Shown: piece after piece, positions 1 to 9,146 of the stretch
Position numbering within the stretch: position 1 is the first letter of the stretch
How the letters are laid out: each line of letters begins with the position of its first letter
The notes under the pieces: model-generated
What the model was told of the DNA's origin: nothing
Seen by the model: the letters and a program-made list of their open reading frames with translations, nothing else
Database searches by the model: none
Program-made: the position numbers and the translations under genes
NCBI RefSeq assembly: GCF_004362515.1
Contig: NZ_SNXU01000001.1
Location: forward strand, 4,588,001-4,652,000
DNA from: Actinokineospora alba
Lineage (GTDB): Bacteria > Actinomycetota > Actinomycetes > Mycobacteriales > Pseudonocardiaceae
DNA length: 64,000 bases
Reading direction: 5' to 3'

Positions 1-380
1 TGTCGTGGTCGCCGCTGATCACCGGCGTCGAATGGCGCACCCCCCGCCCATTCGGCGTCGGCACCACCCGTGTGGTGACACTCGGGCCGGGTCTCGTCTC
101 GTTGCGGGAACGGTTCTACCGCTGGGAAGAAGGCAAGCGGATGACGTTCTCCGTCGAGGCCGCGACCCGGCCCCTGTTCACCACGTTCGGCGAGGATCTG
201 CGTCTTGACGAGACCCTCGCCGGAACCCGGCTCACGTGGACCTTCGCCTACTCCGGTGTCCCGGCGTTGCACCAGGCCTTGAAGCTGGGCGCTCCGCTGA
301 CCGGACGTCTTTTGGGCGGCATCGCGCAGGGCATCCGCAAAGTGGTCGAACCGAGTATGCGGAAGGGTGTTGCCCGATGA
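1..380 (+). CDS. SRPBCC (polyketide cyclase/START-like) family protein, 5' partial
   Basis: The reading frame is open from the left edge (codons in phase from base 3) to a TGA at 378-380, so the N-terminus lies outside the window. The visible ~125 residues have the hydrophobic and aromatic pattern of the C-terminal half of an SRPBCC lipid-binding fold: a strand around 'RERFYRWEEGKRMTF', a 'TRLTWTFAY' strand, then a long amphipathic C-terminal helix ending in 'GIRKVVEPSMRKG'. Members bind hydrophobic ligands or act as cyclases/hydratases. The stop overlaps the aldehyde dehydrogenase start (ATGA, 377-380), so the two are co-translated. Family placement is from overall pattern only and the ligand is unknown. 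Confidence 0.6.
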   Translation, partial: SWSPLITGVEWRTPRPFGVGTTRVVTLGPGLVSLRERFYRWEEGKRMTFSVEAATRPLFTTFGEDLRLDETLAGTRLTWTFAYSGVPALHQALKLGAPLTGRLLGGIAQGIRKVVEPSMRKGVAR

Positions 381-1882
381 CCAAAGCCCAGGTCCGCCTC
401 CCCAAGGTCGCGACGCCGCCGATGTTCGAGGTGTGCGACCCGGCGACCGGCGAAGTCATCGCGAGCTACCCCGAGCACGGTGTCGCCGACGTCACGGCCG
501 CTGTGGCCGCGGCGAGGGCGGCGGCGCCCGCGTGGGTCGCGCTGGGTTTCGCCGACCGCGGCAGGCTGCTCGACCGCTGGCGGGGCGAGATCGCCCGTGG
601 CGCCGACACCCTCGCCCGACTGATGAACGCCGAGGTCGGCAAGCCGGTGTCGGACGCCAGGCTTGAGATCGTGATGGCGCTGCAGCACTTGGCATGGGCC
701 AGCAAGAACGCGGGAGCCGTCCTCGGCCGCAGGCGGATGCCGAGTGACCTGATGACCATCAACCAGGCGGCGACGCTGGAGTACCCGCCGCTGGGCGTGG
801 TCGGGGTCATCGGTCCGTGGAACTACCCGGTGTTCACGCCGCTCGGCTCGCTGTCGTTCGCGCTCGCCGCGGGCAACGCGGTCGTGTTCAAGCCCAGCGA
901 GTTCTCCCCGGGGGTGGGGGAGTGGCTGGTCCGGGCGTTCGAGCGCGCCGTGCCGGAACACCCGGTGCTGCGCCTGGTCACCGGGTCGGGCGCGACCGGG
1001 GCGGCGCTGTGCGAGTCCGGTGTGGACAAGATCGGCTTCACCGGCTCGACCGCGACCGGCAAGAAAGTCATGGCGGCCTGCGCGCGATCCCTGACACCCG
1101 TGCTGATGGAGTGCGGCGGCAAGGACGCGCTCGTCGTCGATGTCGACGCCGACCTCGACGCCGCGGCGGACGCGGCGGTGTGGGGCGCGCTGTCGAACGC
1201 GGGCCAGACTTGCCTTGGCGTGGAACGGGTCTACGTGCACGAGTTGGTCTACGACCAGTTTCTCGACCGGGTCCTGGCGGCGGCCAAGGACGTGCGCGCG
1301 GGCTCGGATGCGGGCGCGAAGATCGGCCCGATCACCATGCCCAGCCAGGTCGCGGTCATCCGCGCGCACATCGAGGACGCCCTTGAGCGCGGTGGCCGCG
1401 CGGTGCTCGGCGGTCTCGACACCTTCGACAGCCAGTTCGTCCAGCCGACGATCCTGGTCGACGTGCCGGAGGACGCGCTCGCTGTCACCGAGGAGACCTT
1501 TGGGCCGACGATGACCATCGCCAAGGTCGACGACATGGACCAGGCCGTCGAGTTGGTCAACGCCAGCCGCTACCACCTCGGCGTCACGATCTTCGCGCGC
1601 AGGCGCGGCAGTGAGATCGCCGGCCGGATCCGTGCAGGCGGCGTCGCGGTCAACGCGTTCGTCGCGTACGCCACGATCCCGACCCTGCCGCTGGGCGGTG
1701 TCGGCGAGTCCGGCTTCGGCCGGGTGCACGGTCCGGACGGGCTGCGCGAGTTCACCTACCCGAAAGCCGTGACCAGGCAGCGGTTCCCGTCCCCGCTCGC
1801 GCTGACCACGTTCGCCCGCACCGAGTTCACCGATCGCATCGTCAGGGTGCTGACAACCCTGTTGCACGGGAGAATCCGGTGA
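377..1882 (+). CDS. NAD(P)-dependent aldehyde dehydrogenase
   Basis: A 501-residue protein of the usual ALDH length, oxidising an aldehyde to its acid with NAD(P)+. Visible motifs: 'GPWNYPVFTPL' and 'KPSEFSP' of the cofactor site, the Rossmann glycine loop 'GFTGSTATGKKV', the general-base Glu in 'MECGGKDALVV' (the family norm is ELGGK), and the nucleophile Cys in 'NAGQTCLG'. An in-frame upstream extension exists, but ATG 377 overlaps the preceding stop by 4 nt and gives a normal N-terminus. Its GTGA overlap with the acyl-CoA dehydrogenase places it in an operon for breakdown of a lipid or hydrophobic substrate. The substrate cannot be told from the sequence. Confidence 0.92.
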   Translation: MTKAQVRLPKVATPPMFEVCDPATGEVIASYPEHGVADVTAAVAAARAAAPAWVALGFADRGRLLDRWRGEIARGADTLARLMNAEVGKPVSDARLEIVMALQHLAWASKNAGAVLGRRRMPSDLMTINQAATLEYPPLGVVGVIGPWNYPVFTPLGSLSFALAAGNAVVFKPSEFSPGVGEWLVRAFERAVPEHPVLRLVTGSGATGAALCESGVDKIGFTGSTATGKKVMAACARSLTPVLMECGGKDALVVDVDADLDAAADAAVWGALSNAGQTCLGVERVYVHELVYDQFLDRVLAAAKDVRAGSDAGAKIGPITMPSQVAVIRAHIEDALERGGRAVLGGLDTFDSQFVQPTILVDVPEDALAVTEETFGPTMTIAKVDDMDQAVELVNASRYHLGVTIFARRRGSEIAGRIRAGGVAVNAFVAYATIPTLPLGGVGESGFGRVHGPDGLREFTYPKAVTRQRFPSPLALTTFARTEFTDRIVRVLTTLLHGRIR

Positions 1883-3078
1883 CGGCACCAGATCCATCGA
1901 CTGGAAAGGCAGGCCCCGGCGTGTCACTGCGAAGTGTGCGGTCGCCCTGGATGGACGACGAGCTGACCGCCGTGCGCGAACTCGCACGCACCTACTTCAC
2001 CAAGGAGGTGGCGCCGCACCAGGACCGATTCATCGAGCAGGGCCACCCGGACCGCGAGTTGTATGCGCGCGCGGGTGAGCTGGGCCTGAACTGCATGTCC
2101 ATCCCCGAGGAGTACGGGGGCGGCGGCGGGACGTTCGCCAGCGAGATCGTGCTGATCGAGGAGCAGGTCCGCGCGGGCGATCAGGCGATGGGCTTCGTCG
2201 TGCACGCGGGCATCGTGGCGCACTACCTCAACGCCTACGCCTCGCATGAGCAGAAGCTGCGGTGGCTGCCGAAGCTCGCGAGTGGACAGTGGGTCGGGTC
2301 CATCGCGATGACCGAGCCCGGCACCGGGTCGGACCTGCAGGCCATCGCCACCCGCGCGGCCAAGGACGGCGACGACTACGTCATCAGCGGCGCCAAGACG
2401 TTCATCACCAACGGTGCCCTGTGCGACCTGGTGATCATCGCCTGCAAGACCGGCGACGCGGCGGGTGCGGCCGGGTTGAGTCTGATCGTAGCCGAGGTCG
2501 GCGACGACACCCCCGGTTTCCAGCGCGGCCGGATCCTGCACAAGATCGGCAACCAGGGCCAGGACACCGCCGAGCTGTTCTTCGACGGACTCCGCGTGCC
2601 CCAGGCGAACCTGCTCGGCCCGGCCGAGGGCAAGGGCTTCATCCAGCTCATGGAGCAGCTTCCGCAGGAGCGGCTGCTGACCGGCACGCTGGCCGTGGCG
2701 TCCATGGAGGTCGCCGTCGACCTGACCGTCGAGTACGCCAAGTCGCGCGAGATATTCGGCAAGCCGCTGTTCGTCATGCAGAACACCAGGTTCGAGCTCG
2801 CCGAGTGCGCCACCATCACCACGATCGGCCGCACCTTCCTCGACGACTGCATCGGCAAACACCTGCGCGGCGAACTCGACGTCACCACCGCCGCGATGGT
2901 CAAGTACTGGCTCACCGACCGGCAGGGCGAGGTCGCCGACCGCTGCCTGCAACTGTTCGGCGGCTACGGGTACATGGACGAGTACCCGATCGCCCGCATC
3001 TACACCGGCGCCCGCGTCATGCGCATCCTCGCCGGGGCCAACGAGGTCATGAAAGACCTGATCGCCCGCTCGCTGTGA
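1879..3078 (+). CDS. Acyl-CoA dehydrogenase
   Basis: A 399-residue FAD flavoprotein that would form the alpha,beta double bond of an acyl-CoA. 'MTEPGTGSDL' is the FAD/substrate motif and 'CLQLFGGYGYMDEYPIARIY' the C-terminal signature. The usual C-terminal catalytic Glu position (family 'YEGT') reads 'LAGANE' here, so it has no Glu. A Glu at about residue 264 in 'PQERLLTG' matches the alternative catalytic position used by isovaleryl- and long-chain acyl-CoA dehydrogenases; that assignment is by motif alignment and is an inference. It starts with GTG 1879, overlapping the ALDH stop by 4 nt. The enoyl-CoA hydratase follows 14 nt later, giving two consecutive beta-oxidation steps. Confidence 0.93.
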   Translation: MTAPDPSTGKAGPGVSLRSVRSPWMDDELTAVRELARTYFTKEVAPHQDRFIEQGHPDRELYARAGELGLNCMSIPEEYGGGGGTFASEIVLIEEQVRAGDQAMGFVVHAGIVAHYLNAYASHEQKLRWLPKLASGQWVGSIAMTEPGTGSDLQAIATRAAKDGDDYVISGAKTFITNGALCDLVIIACKTGDAAGAAGLSLIVAEVGDDTPGFQRGRILHKIGNQGQDTAELFFDGLRVPQANLLGPAEGKGFIQLMEQLPQERLLTGTLAVASMEVAVDLTVEYAKSREIFGKPLFVMQNTRFELAECATITTIGRTFLDDCIGKHLRGELDVTTAAMVKYWLTDRQGEVADRCLQLFGGYGYMDEYPIARIYTGARVMRILAGANEVMKDLIARSL

Positions 3079-3092
3079 GTCCAAGGAGTGCC

Positions 3093-3929
3093 ATGACTTT
3101 CGAGGCCATCACGTACGCGGTGGAGGACGGGATCGCCACGATCACCCTCAACCGGCCCGCCGCCCGCAACGGATACACGATCCGGATGGCGAACGAACTC
3201 CCCGAGGCGTTCGCCGCCGCGGACGCCGATGACGACGTTCGCGTCGTGGTGATCAACGCCAACGGCAAGGACTTCTGCGTCGGCATGGACCTCACCGAGG
3301 GCGGCGACGACTTCACCGCCGCCGACTGGGTGGAACCCGCCTCCCGCGCGACCCGGCCGTTGTCGCGGATGAACAAGCCGGTAATCGCCGCCATCCACGG
3401 TGCCGCGGTCGGGGTCGGCTCCACCCTGACCTTGCCCGCCGACATCCGGATCGCGGCGTCCGACGCCCGCTTCGGTTTCGTCTTCGCCCGCCGGGGCTTG
3501 TTTCCCGAGGGTGGCTCGACCTGGTTCCTGCCAAGGATTGTCGGGCTCGCGCGGGCGCAGGAGTGGATGCTCACCGGTCGGCTGATCCCGGCGACCGAAG
3601 CGCTCGCGGCCGGGCTGGTGTCCCAGGTGGTCGAGCCGGAAGCGCTGCTGGACAAAGCCTATGAGATCGCACGCGACCTCATCGCCAACACCGCCCCAGT
3701 GGCCACGGCGGTCATTCGCCGGACGCTGCTGCACATGCAGGGCGAGGACTCCCCGGAAGCGGCCTTCCAGCTCGACTCGAAGCTGATCGCGCACGCGTTC
3801 GCGAGCCCGGACTCGCTGGAGGGCATCACGGCGTTCCTGCAGAAGCGGGCACCGAAGTTTCCCGGCACGGTGCCCGCCGACCTGCCTGCGTTCCTCCCGT
3901 GGCGGGCCCCAGTGTCCCAAGCAGACTGA
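3093..3929 (+). CDS. Enoyl-CoA hydratase/isomerase (crotonase family)
   Basis: A 278-residue crotonase-fold protein, expected to hydrate the enoyl-CoA made by the upstream dehydrogenase. Motifs: 'ATITLNRPAARNGYT' at the N-terminus, the oxyanion-hole segment 'GKDFCVGMDL', the second oxyanion loop 'GAAVGVGSTLTLPADIRIA', and the active-site region 'RRGLFPEGGSTWFLPR' with the Glu of the PEGG loop. The start is ATG 3093, preceded by AAGGAG at 3083-3088; longer in-frame extensions run inside the dehydrogenase gene in another frame and are rejected. It ends 3 nt from the convergent AraC gene. Crotonases also include isomerases and hydrolases, so the exact reaction is open. Confidence 0.9.
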   Translation: MTFEAITYAVEDGIATITLNRPAARNGYTIRMANELPEAFAAADADDDVRVVVINANGKDFCVGMDLTEGGDDFTAADWVEPASRATRPLSRMNKPVIAAIHGAAVGVGSTLTLPADIRIAASDARFGFVFARRGLFPEGGSTWFLPRIVGLARAQEWMLTGRLIPATEALAAGLVSQVVEPEALLDKAYEIARDLIANTAPVATAVIRRTLLHMQGEDSPEAAFQLDSKLIAHAFASPDSLEGITAFLQKRAPKFPGTVPADLPAFLPWRAPVSQAD

Positions 3930-3932
3930 CCG

Positions 3933-4922
3933 CTAGGCGGGGCGGTAGTCGGTGGTTGTGGTGCCGGTCCACCGTTTGAACGCGCGGTAGAAGGCGCTGA
4001 CCTCCGAGAAGCCGAGCAGGGCGGCGATGTCGCTCACCGGTTCGTCGCACGCGAGTCGGGTGATCGCGGCGTCGCGCAGGATCTGCTCGCGGATGCGTCC
4101 GGTGGAGGTGCCCAATTCTTGCAGTCGCCTGCGCAGCGTCGCCTGGCTGATGCCGAGGCGGTCGGCCAGTTCCCCCGGGGTGGGCAGGTCCGTCCCGACC
4201 CGCTGTTCGATCATGCGCCGCACCTGGTCGGCGGCGGTCAACGTCACCGACCGCCGGGTCAGCAGGTCGACAGCGGGTTCGCTCAGCAAGCCGTAAAGGC
4301 TTCGCTCGTCCCGGATGACCGGCCTGGCGAGTTCCTTCTCGTCGAACCACAGCACCGACTCCGCGGCGCCGAATGACGAAGCGCACCCGAAGGCGTGGTG
4401 GTAGAGGGCGGCGTACGCGGGCCTCGGATAGGTGAATGACGCCGAGGTCAGGTAGATCCGAGCCCCGACAAGCCATTCGGCGAAGCGGTGGATGGAGCAC
4501 ATGACCACCTCCGCGAGGAAGTGGTCTTCGTCGTCGGTGCCGCGCAGGTCGAACTCCAGGCCCGCGTGCCCGTCGGCCCGCACGAGGCGGACGTAGGGCC
4601 CGGTCGGGAACATCCGCAGGAAGCGCCGCATCCGTCGCAGCGCGTCGCCGAGGTCCTGCGCGGCAACCAGCGTCAGGCCCATGGTGGCGAAGGACCCGAC
4701 CGGCCGGGGCAACGCGGCCCGGCCGAGCGACTCGTCGTCGAGCGTGCGCACGACCTCGCTGAACAGGCTCTGCCCCTGCTCTCTGGTCATGCGGGCGTGC
4801 GGCGAGGAGAGCAACGGCTGGGGAATCCCGGCCCGCTTGACCGCCAACGCCACATCGAGGTCGGCGCGACGCAACCCGTACAGCATGGAGTGCGCGTAGC
4901 GGATCGGGATCGTCGTGGCCAT
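3933..4922 (-). CDS. AraC-family transcriptional regulator with N-terminal arabinose-binding-like domain
   Basis: A 329-residue regulator. The N-terminal ~190 residues resemble the 'Arabinose_bd' sensor of OruR/ArgR-like AraC proteins. The C-terminal ~100 residues carry the two AraC helix-turn-helix motifs: 'LADRLGISQATLRRRLQELG' and 'SDIAALLGFSEVSAFYRAFKRWTG'. ATG 4922 is chosen because GGAG sits 6 nt upstream; a TTG 12 nt further up is possible. It is convergent with the beta-oxidation genes and divergent from the Mce operon across a 214-nt gap, so control of the Mce operon, the catabolic operon or both is likely. No clear operator was found in the gap. Confidence 0.9.
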   Translation of the reverse strand: MATTIPIRYAHSMLYGLRRADLDVALAVKRAGIPQPLLSSPHARMTREQGQSLFSEVVRTLDDESLGRAALPRPVGSFATMGLTLVAAQDLGDALRRMRRFLRMFPTGPYVRLVRADGHAGLEFDLRGTDDEDHFLAEVVMCSIHRFAEWLVGARIYLTSASFTYPRPAYAALYHHAFGCASSFGAAESVLWFDEKELARPVIRDERSLYGLLSEPAVDLLTRRSVTLTAADQVRRMIEQRVGTDLPTPGELADRLGISQATLRRRLQELGTSTGRIREQILRDAAITRLACDEPVSDIAALLGFSEVSAFYRAFKRWTGTTTTDYRPA

Positions 4923-5136
4923 GGCGCGCTCCAATCGTCCTATGAGGTCGCTGTGTGTTCAACGAGCGGGCCGGTCCCAGGACGCGGTTGAGCGTGCTGG
5001 TCATAGAAAGCGCGCACGCGTGTCATGTCGTCACGGCGATCGGTCTCCTACTGTTCGACTGCACGCCACGGTGAACTCGATGACCTTGCCGTTGCCGGGA
5101 TTCGGGAGGTACTGACGTGTTTCTCCGGAGTTCGCC

Positions 5137-5934
5137 ATGAGCACCCACCAGAAGTCGTGGGTCGACTTCCCCGGGATCGGCGCCCTGCGCCAGACCGGCC
5201 GCTTGGCCCTGCTCGCCGTGGAAGTGCTCCGGCTGGTGCCGCGCCGGCCGTTCCAGACGCGCGAGTTCATCCAGCAGTGCTGGTTCTTCGCCAGTGTGAC
5301 CGTGCTGCCGACCGCGCTGGTCGCCATCCCGTTCGGCGCGGTCATCTCCCTGCAACTGGGCGCGCTGACCTCGCAGATCGGCGCCCAGTCCTTCACCGGC
5401 GCCGCCGCCGGCCTGGCCATCGTCCAGCAGGCGGCTCCCTTGGTGACGGCGCTGCTCGTGGCGGGGGCGGGCGGGTCCGCGGTGACGGCCGACCTAGGCG
5501 CCCGGACCATCCGCGAGGAGATCGACGCGATGCAGGTGTTGGGGGTCAACCCGATCCAGCGTCTGGTCGTGCCGCGGGTGTTGGCCGCGGTCGTGATCGC
5601 CGTGCTGCTCAACGGGTTGGTCAGCGTGGTCGGCGTCGCGGGTGGCTACTTCTTCAACGTCGTCATGCAGGGCGGCACCCCGGGCGCCTATCTCGCCAGC
5701 TTCAACATGCTCACGCAGTTGCCGGACCTGTGGATCAGTGAGTTCAAAGCGGTGCTGTACGGGTTCGCCGCCGGGGTGGTCGCGGCCTACCGCGGCCTGA
5801 ATCCGTCCGCGGGCCCGAAAGGCGTCGGTGACGCGGTCAACCAGGCCGTGGTGATCACCTTCCTGCTGCTGTTCCTGGTCAACGTCGTCATCACCGGGAT
5901 CTACCTGCAGGTCGTCCCACCGAAGGGGATGTGA
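5137..5934 (+). CDS. yrbEA: YrbE/MlaE-type ABC permease, first Mce permease
   Basis: A 265-residue polytopic membrane protein of the MlaE family with about five hydrophobic segments. Family signatures are the central 'GAGGSAVTADLGARTIREEIDAMQVLGVNPI' stretch (the conserved EEIDAM coupling helix that contacts the ATPase) and 'LVVPRVLAA'. With the next gene it forms the inner-membrane channel of an Mce lipid importer. ATG 5137 has GGAG at 5127-5130. It opens a ten-gene run of tight spacing through 14825. The matching ATPase (MceG) is not in the window, which is usual, since one MceG can serve several Mce systems. Confidence 0.93.
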   Translation: MSTHQKSWVDFPGIGALRQTGRLALLAVEVLRLVPRRPFQTREFIQQCWFFASVTVLPTALVAIPFGAVISLQLGALTSQIGAQSFTGAAAGLAIVQQAAPLVTALLVAGAGGSAVTADLGARTIREEIDAMQVLGVNPIQRLVVPRVLAAVVIAVLLNGLVSVVGVAGGYFFNVVMQGGTPGAYLASFNMLTQLPDLWISEFKAVLYGFAAGVVAAYRGLNPSAGPKGVGDAVNQAVVITFLLLFLVNVVITGIYLQVVPPKGM

Positions 5935-5938
5935 GTCG

Positions 5939-6793
5939 ATGACCCAGCCGACCGTGTCCAAGGCCCGTGAATCGGTGGCCGCGGCGGTGGCCAAGCCGGC
6001 GAACCTGATGGAGGACTTCGGCCACCGGCTGTGGTTCTACCTCGGCGCACTCGCCTGGACGCCGAGAGTGCTTCGCCGCTACCGCAAGGAAACCGTGCGC
6101 CTGCTGACCGAGGTCAGCTTCGGCTCCGGCGCGCTGGCGATCATCGGCGGCACCCTCGGGGTGATGATCGGGATGACCCTGTTCACCGGGACGATCGTCG
6201 GCCTGCAGGGCTATTCGGCGCTGAACCAGCTGGGGACGGCGGCGCTCACCGGGTTCATCTCCGCGTACTTCAACACCCGCGAGGTCGCCCCGCTGGCCGC
6301 CGGGCTGGCGCTCTCGGCGACCGTCGGCTGCGGCTTCACCGCGCAGCTGGGCGCGATGCGCATCTCCGAGGAGGTCGACGCCCTGGAGGTCATGGGCATC
6401 CCCAGCGTGCCGTACCTGGTGACCACCCGGATCCTCGCCGGGCTCGCTGCGGTGATTCCACTGTACGTGGTCGGCCTGCTGTCGTCCTACCTGGCGTCGA
6501 GGACCATCACAGTCGTTGTGTACGGCCAGTCCGCGGGCACCTATGACCACTACTTCACGCTCTTCTTGCCCCCGGAGGACGTGCTGTGGTCCTTCCTCAA
6601 GGTCGTGGTCTTCAGTGTCCTGATCATCCTGGTGCACTGCTACTACGGCTACCACGCCTCAGGTGGGCCCGCCGGTGTCGGCGTCGCGGTCGGTCGCGCC
6701 GTGCGCACCGCGATCGTGACCCTCACCGTCACGGACTTCTTCCTCAGCCTGGCCATCTGGGGATCCACCACCACGGTCCGGATCGCCGGATGA
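5939..6793 (+). CDS. yrbEB: YrbE/MlaE-type ABC permease, second Mce permease
   Basis: A 284-residue paralogue of the preceding permease. The N-terminus is longer and charged, then come about five membrane spans and the family coupling motif 'MRISEEVDALEVMGI'. It starts at ATG 5939, 4 nt after the preceding stop, and its own stop overlaps the first MCE gene (ATGA, 6790-6793). The YrbEA-YrbEB order followed directly by six MCE genes is the standard actinobacterial mce layout. Confidence 0.93.
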   Translation: MTQPTVSKARESVAAAVAKPANLMEDFGHRLWFYLGALAWTPRVLRRYRKETVRLLTEVSFGSGALAIIGGTLGVMIGMTLFTGTIVGLQGYSALNQLGTAALTGFISAYFNTREVAPLAAGLALSATVGCGFTAQLGAMRISEEVDALEVMGIPSVPYLVTTRILAGLAAVIPLYVVGLLSSYLASRTITVVVYGQSAGTYDHYFTLFLPPEDVLWSFLKVVVFSVLIILVHCYYGYHASGGPAGVGVAVGRAVRTAIVTLTVTDFFLSLAIWGSTTTVRIAG

Positions 6794-8112
6794 GCAACCA
6801 CCGCGGCCTCAGCGCCGCCCGCTACCGAGTGCTCGGCGTCCTGTTCGTCGCGGTCGTCGTCGCCCTCATCGGGCTGTCCGTGGCGGTCTACCGCAAGACT
6901 TTCACCCCGGCGATCCACGTGAACCTGGAAACCGACCGCGTCGGCAACCAACTGCGACCAGGGTCCGACGTCAAGGTGCGGGGAGTGGTGGTGGGCGAAG
7001 TCCGGTCCGTGCGGTCCACCGGCGACAAGGCCGTGCTCGACCTGGCGCTCGACCCCGACCGGGTGCACGCCATCCCCGACAACGTCGAGGCCCGGCTGCT
7101 GCCCAAGACGCTGTTCGGCGAACGCTATGTGTCGCTTCGGCTGTCCGAGCAGACCTCCTCTCGGAGCCTGGGCGATGGCGACGTCATCGGACAGGACCGC
7201 AGCAGTTCGGCCATCGAGATCGAGCGGGTGCTCAACGACCTCGTGCCCGTGCTGCAAGCCGTCCAGCCGCAGAAGCTGTCGACCACCCTGACCGCCATCG
7301 CCACGGCGCTGGAGGGTCGGGGGAGGAAACTGGGGGAGACCCTGGTGGCACTCGATGCCTACCTCGGTGAGTTCGAGCCTGCGCTGCCCGACCTGAAAGC
7401 CAACATCACGAGTCTGGCGGCGGTCGCCGACACCTACGCCGAAGCCGCCCCGGAGCTGCTCGACGCGCTGGCCGACCTGACCACCACGAGCCGGACGTTC
7501 GTCGAGCAGCGGGCAGGCCTGGACTCGCTGTACGGCAGCGTGACCACGTCCTCGGTCGACTTGCGACGGTTCATCGAGGCCAATCGCGCGAACATGATCG
7601 CCCTGGCCGCGGCGAGCAGGCCCACGCTCGAGGTGCTGGCGAAGTACGCGCCCGAGTACCCCTGCTTCATCAAGCAGTTCGCCGACGCCATCAAGGTCGG
7701 CAGTACCGCGCTGGGCAAGGGCACCGAGCACCCGAAGATCGCCAAGTTCACCGTCGAGGTCGCCGTGTCCAGAGGCAAGTACCTGCCGGGTGTCGACACC
7801 CCGCGCAATCTCGACACCCGCGGCCCCCGGTGCTACGACTCAGTGCCCGCGGGCAACTTCCCCCAGTACCCGGACGGCCCGGTCAAGGACGGCTCGACCA
7901 AACCGCCGCCACCACGCTCGGACGGTGGCCCGCAAGGCGTCACCGTCCCGCAATCGGCCGTACCCGACCAGATCGCCAACTCTCCCCAGGAGCGAGACCT
8001 GATCGCCGTGCTGCTCGCACCAGGTATGGAAGTCATGCCCGAGGACGTGCCGGATTGGGCCGCATTGCTTCTCGGACCGGCGTTCCGCGGCGCGGAGGTG
8101 ACTGTCCGATGA
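6790..8112 (+). CDS. mceA: MCE family protein, first subunit (MceA-like)
   Basis: A 440-residue protein with one N-terminal membrane helix ('VLGVLFVAVVVALIGLSVAVY') followed by the MCE domain (about residues 37-120; 'RPGSDVKVRGVVVGEVRSV' is its core) and a long helical region. A proline-rich C-terminal part ('TKPPPPRSDGGPQG') follows. MCE proteins form hexameric periplasmic tunnels that carry lipids to the YrbE permeases. ATG 6790 overlaps the preceding stop by 4 nt; the longer in-frame extension upstream is rejected for lack of a start signal. As the first of six MCE genes it fits the MceA position. Confidence 0.9.
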   Translation: MSNHRGLSAARYRVLGVLFVAVVVALIGLSVAVYRKTFTPAIHVNLETDRVGNQLRPGSDVKVRGVVVGEVRSVRSTGDKAVLDLALDPDRVHAIPDNVEARLLPKTLFGERYVSLRLSEQTSSRSLGDGDVIGQDRSSSAIEIERVLNDLVPVLQAVQPQKLSTTLTAIATALEGRGRKLGETLVALDAYLGEFEPALPDLKANITSLAAVADTYAEAAPELLDALADLTTTSRTFVEQRAGLDSLYGSVTTSSVDLRRFIEANRANMIALAAASRPTLEVLAKYAPEYPCFIKQFADAIKVGSTALGKGTEHPKIAKFTVEVAVSRGKYLPGVDTPRNLDTRGPRCYDSVPAGNFPQYPDGPVKDGSTKPPPPRSDGGPQGVTVPQSAVPDQIANSPQERDLIAVLLAPGMEVMPEDVPDWAALLLGPAFRGAEVTVR

Positions 8113-9146
8113 GGAGTGTCACCGTCCCGCTGGTGAAGCTGGCCGTCTTCATCGGCGTCACCGTGACCCTGACCGCGGTGCTCGGCGTGACGATCGCCAA
8201 CACGAGATTCGGGCCGTCGAGGGAGTACTCGGCGGATTTCGCCGATGTCACCGGGCTCAACGTCGGCGACGACATCCGGATGTCCGGGGTGCGGATCGGG
8301 CAGGTCAGCGGCATCGACGTGGTGGACCGGCGGGTGGCGCGGGTGCGCTTCGAGATCGACGCCGACCGGGCGCTGCCCGCGGGCGGCACCGCGTCGATCA
8401 AGTACCGGAACCTCATCGGGCAGCGGTACATCGCGCTCGGCCACGGTGTCGGGGGCGACCCGAACGCGGTGCTCGCGGTGGGCGGGACCATCCCACTCGA
8501 CCGCACCAGGCCCGCGCTGAACCTCACCGCCCTGTTCAACGGGTTCAAACCGCTGTTCCAGGCGCTGTCCCCGGAAGACGTGAACAAGCTGTCCTACGAG
8601 ATCATCCAGGTGATGCAGGGCGAGGGCGGCACGATCACCTCGCTGCTGGCGCACACCGAGTCGCTGACGACGGCGATCGCCGACAAGGACGCGGTCATCG
8701 GCAAGGTGATCGACAACCTGAACCTGGTGCTCGGCACCGTCAACGAACGCACCGACGAGGTGTCGCGGCTGATCACCCAGACGCAGGAGCTGGTGACCGG
8801 TCTCGCCGAGCAGCGCGAACCCATCGGCCAGGCGATCGAGGCGCTCGGCACCCTGACCGACGCCACGACCGGGCTGCTCACCGCGGCCCGCCCACCGCTC
8901 AAGGACAGCATCGCGGGCCTCGACGCGCTGGCGACGAACCTGGACCGCAACAGCGGCCTGGTCGAGCAGTTCGTCTCCGGCCTGCCCCACAAGCTGGAGA
9001 CGATCACGAGAACCGCGTCCTACGGCAGCTGGTTCAACTTCTACCTGTGCAGGCTCAGCGGCAAGGTCACCGTGGCCGGCCTGAACCTCAGCGTGCCGAT
9101 CACCCCGCTGCCCGCGACCGACATGCCCGAGAGGTGTGGACCGTGA
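8109..9146 (+). CDS. mceB: MCE family protein, second subunit (MceB-like)
   Basis: A 345-residue MCE protein: N-terminal signal-anchor helix ('LVKLAVFIGVTVTLTAVLGV'), MCE domain with 'LNVGDDIRMSGVRIGQVSGI', and a coiled helical region of about 200 residues. A short Cys-containing tail ('SWFNFYLCRLSGKV') is typical of MceB/C/D-type subunits. ATG 8109 overlaps the previous stop by 4 nt. It is expected to be one ring member or needle subunit of the lipid importer. Confidence 0.9.
   Translation: MRSVTVPLVKLAVFIGVTVTLTAVLGVTIANTRFGPSREYSADFADVTGLNVGDDIRMSGVRIGQVSGIDVVDRRVARVRFEIDADRALPAGGTASIKYRNLIGQRYIALGHGVGGDPNAVLAVGGTIPLDRTRPALNLTALFNGFKPLFQALSPEDVNKLSYEIIQVMQGEGGTITSLLAHTESLTTAIADKDAVIGKVIDNLNLVLGTVNERTDEVSRLITQTQELVTGLAEQREPIGQAIEALGTLTDATTGLLTAARPPLKDSIAGLDALATNLDRNSGLVEQFVSGLPHKLETITRTASYGSWFNFYLCRLSGKVTVAGLNLSVPITPLPATDMPERCGP

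Noticed and set aside
236..376. N-terminal extension of the aldehyde dehydrogenase
   Set aside because: Runs through the preceding gene in another frame without homology; ATG 377 gives the normal length and an ATGA overlap.
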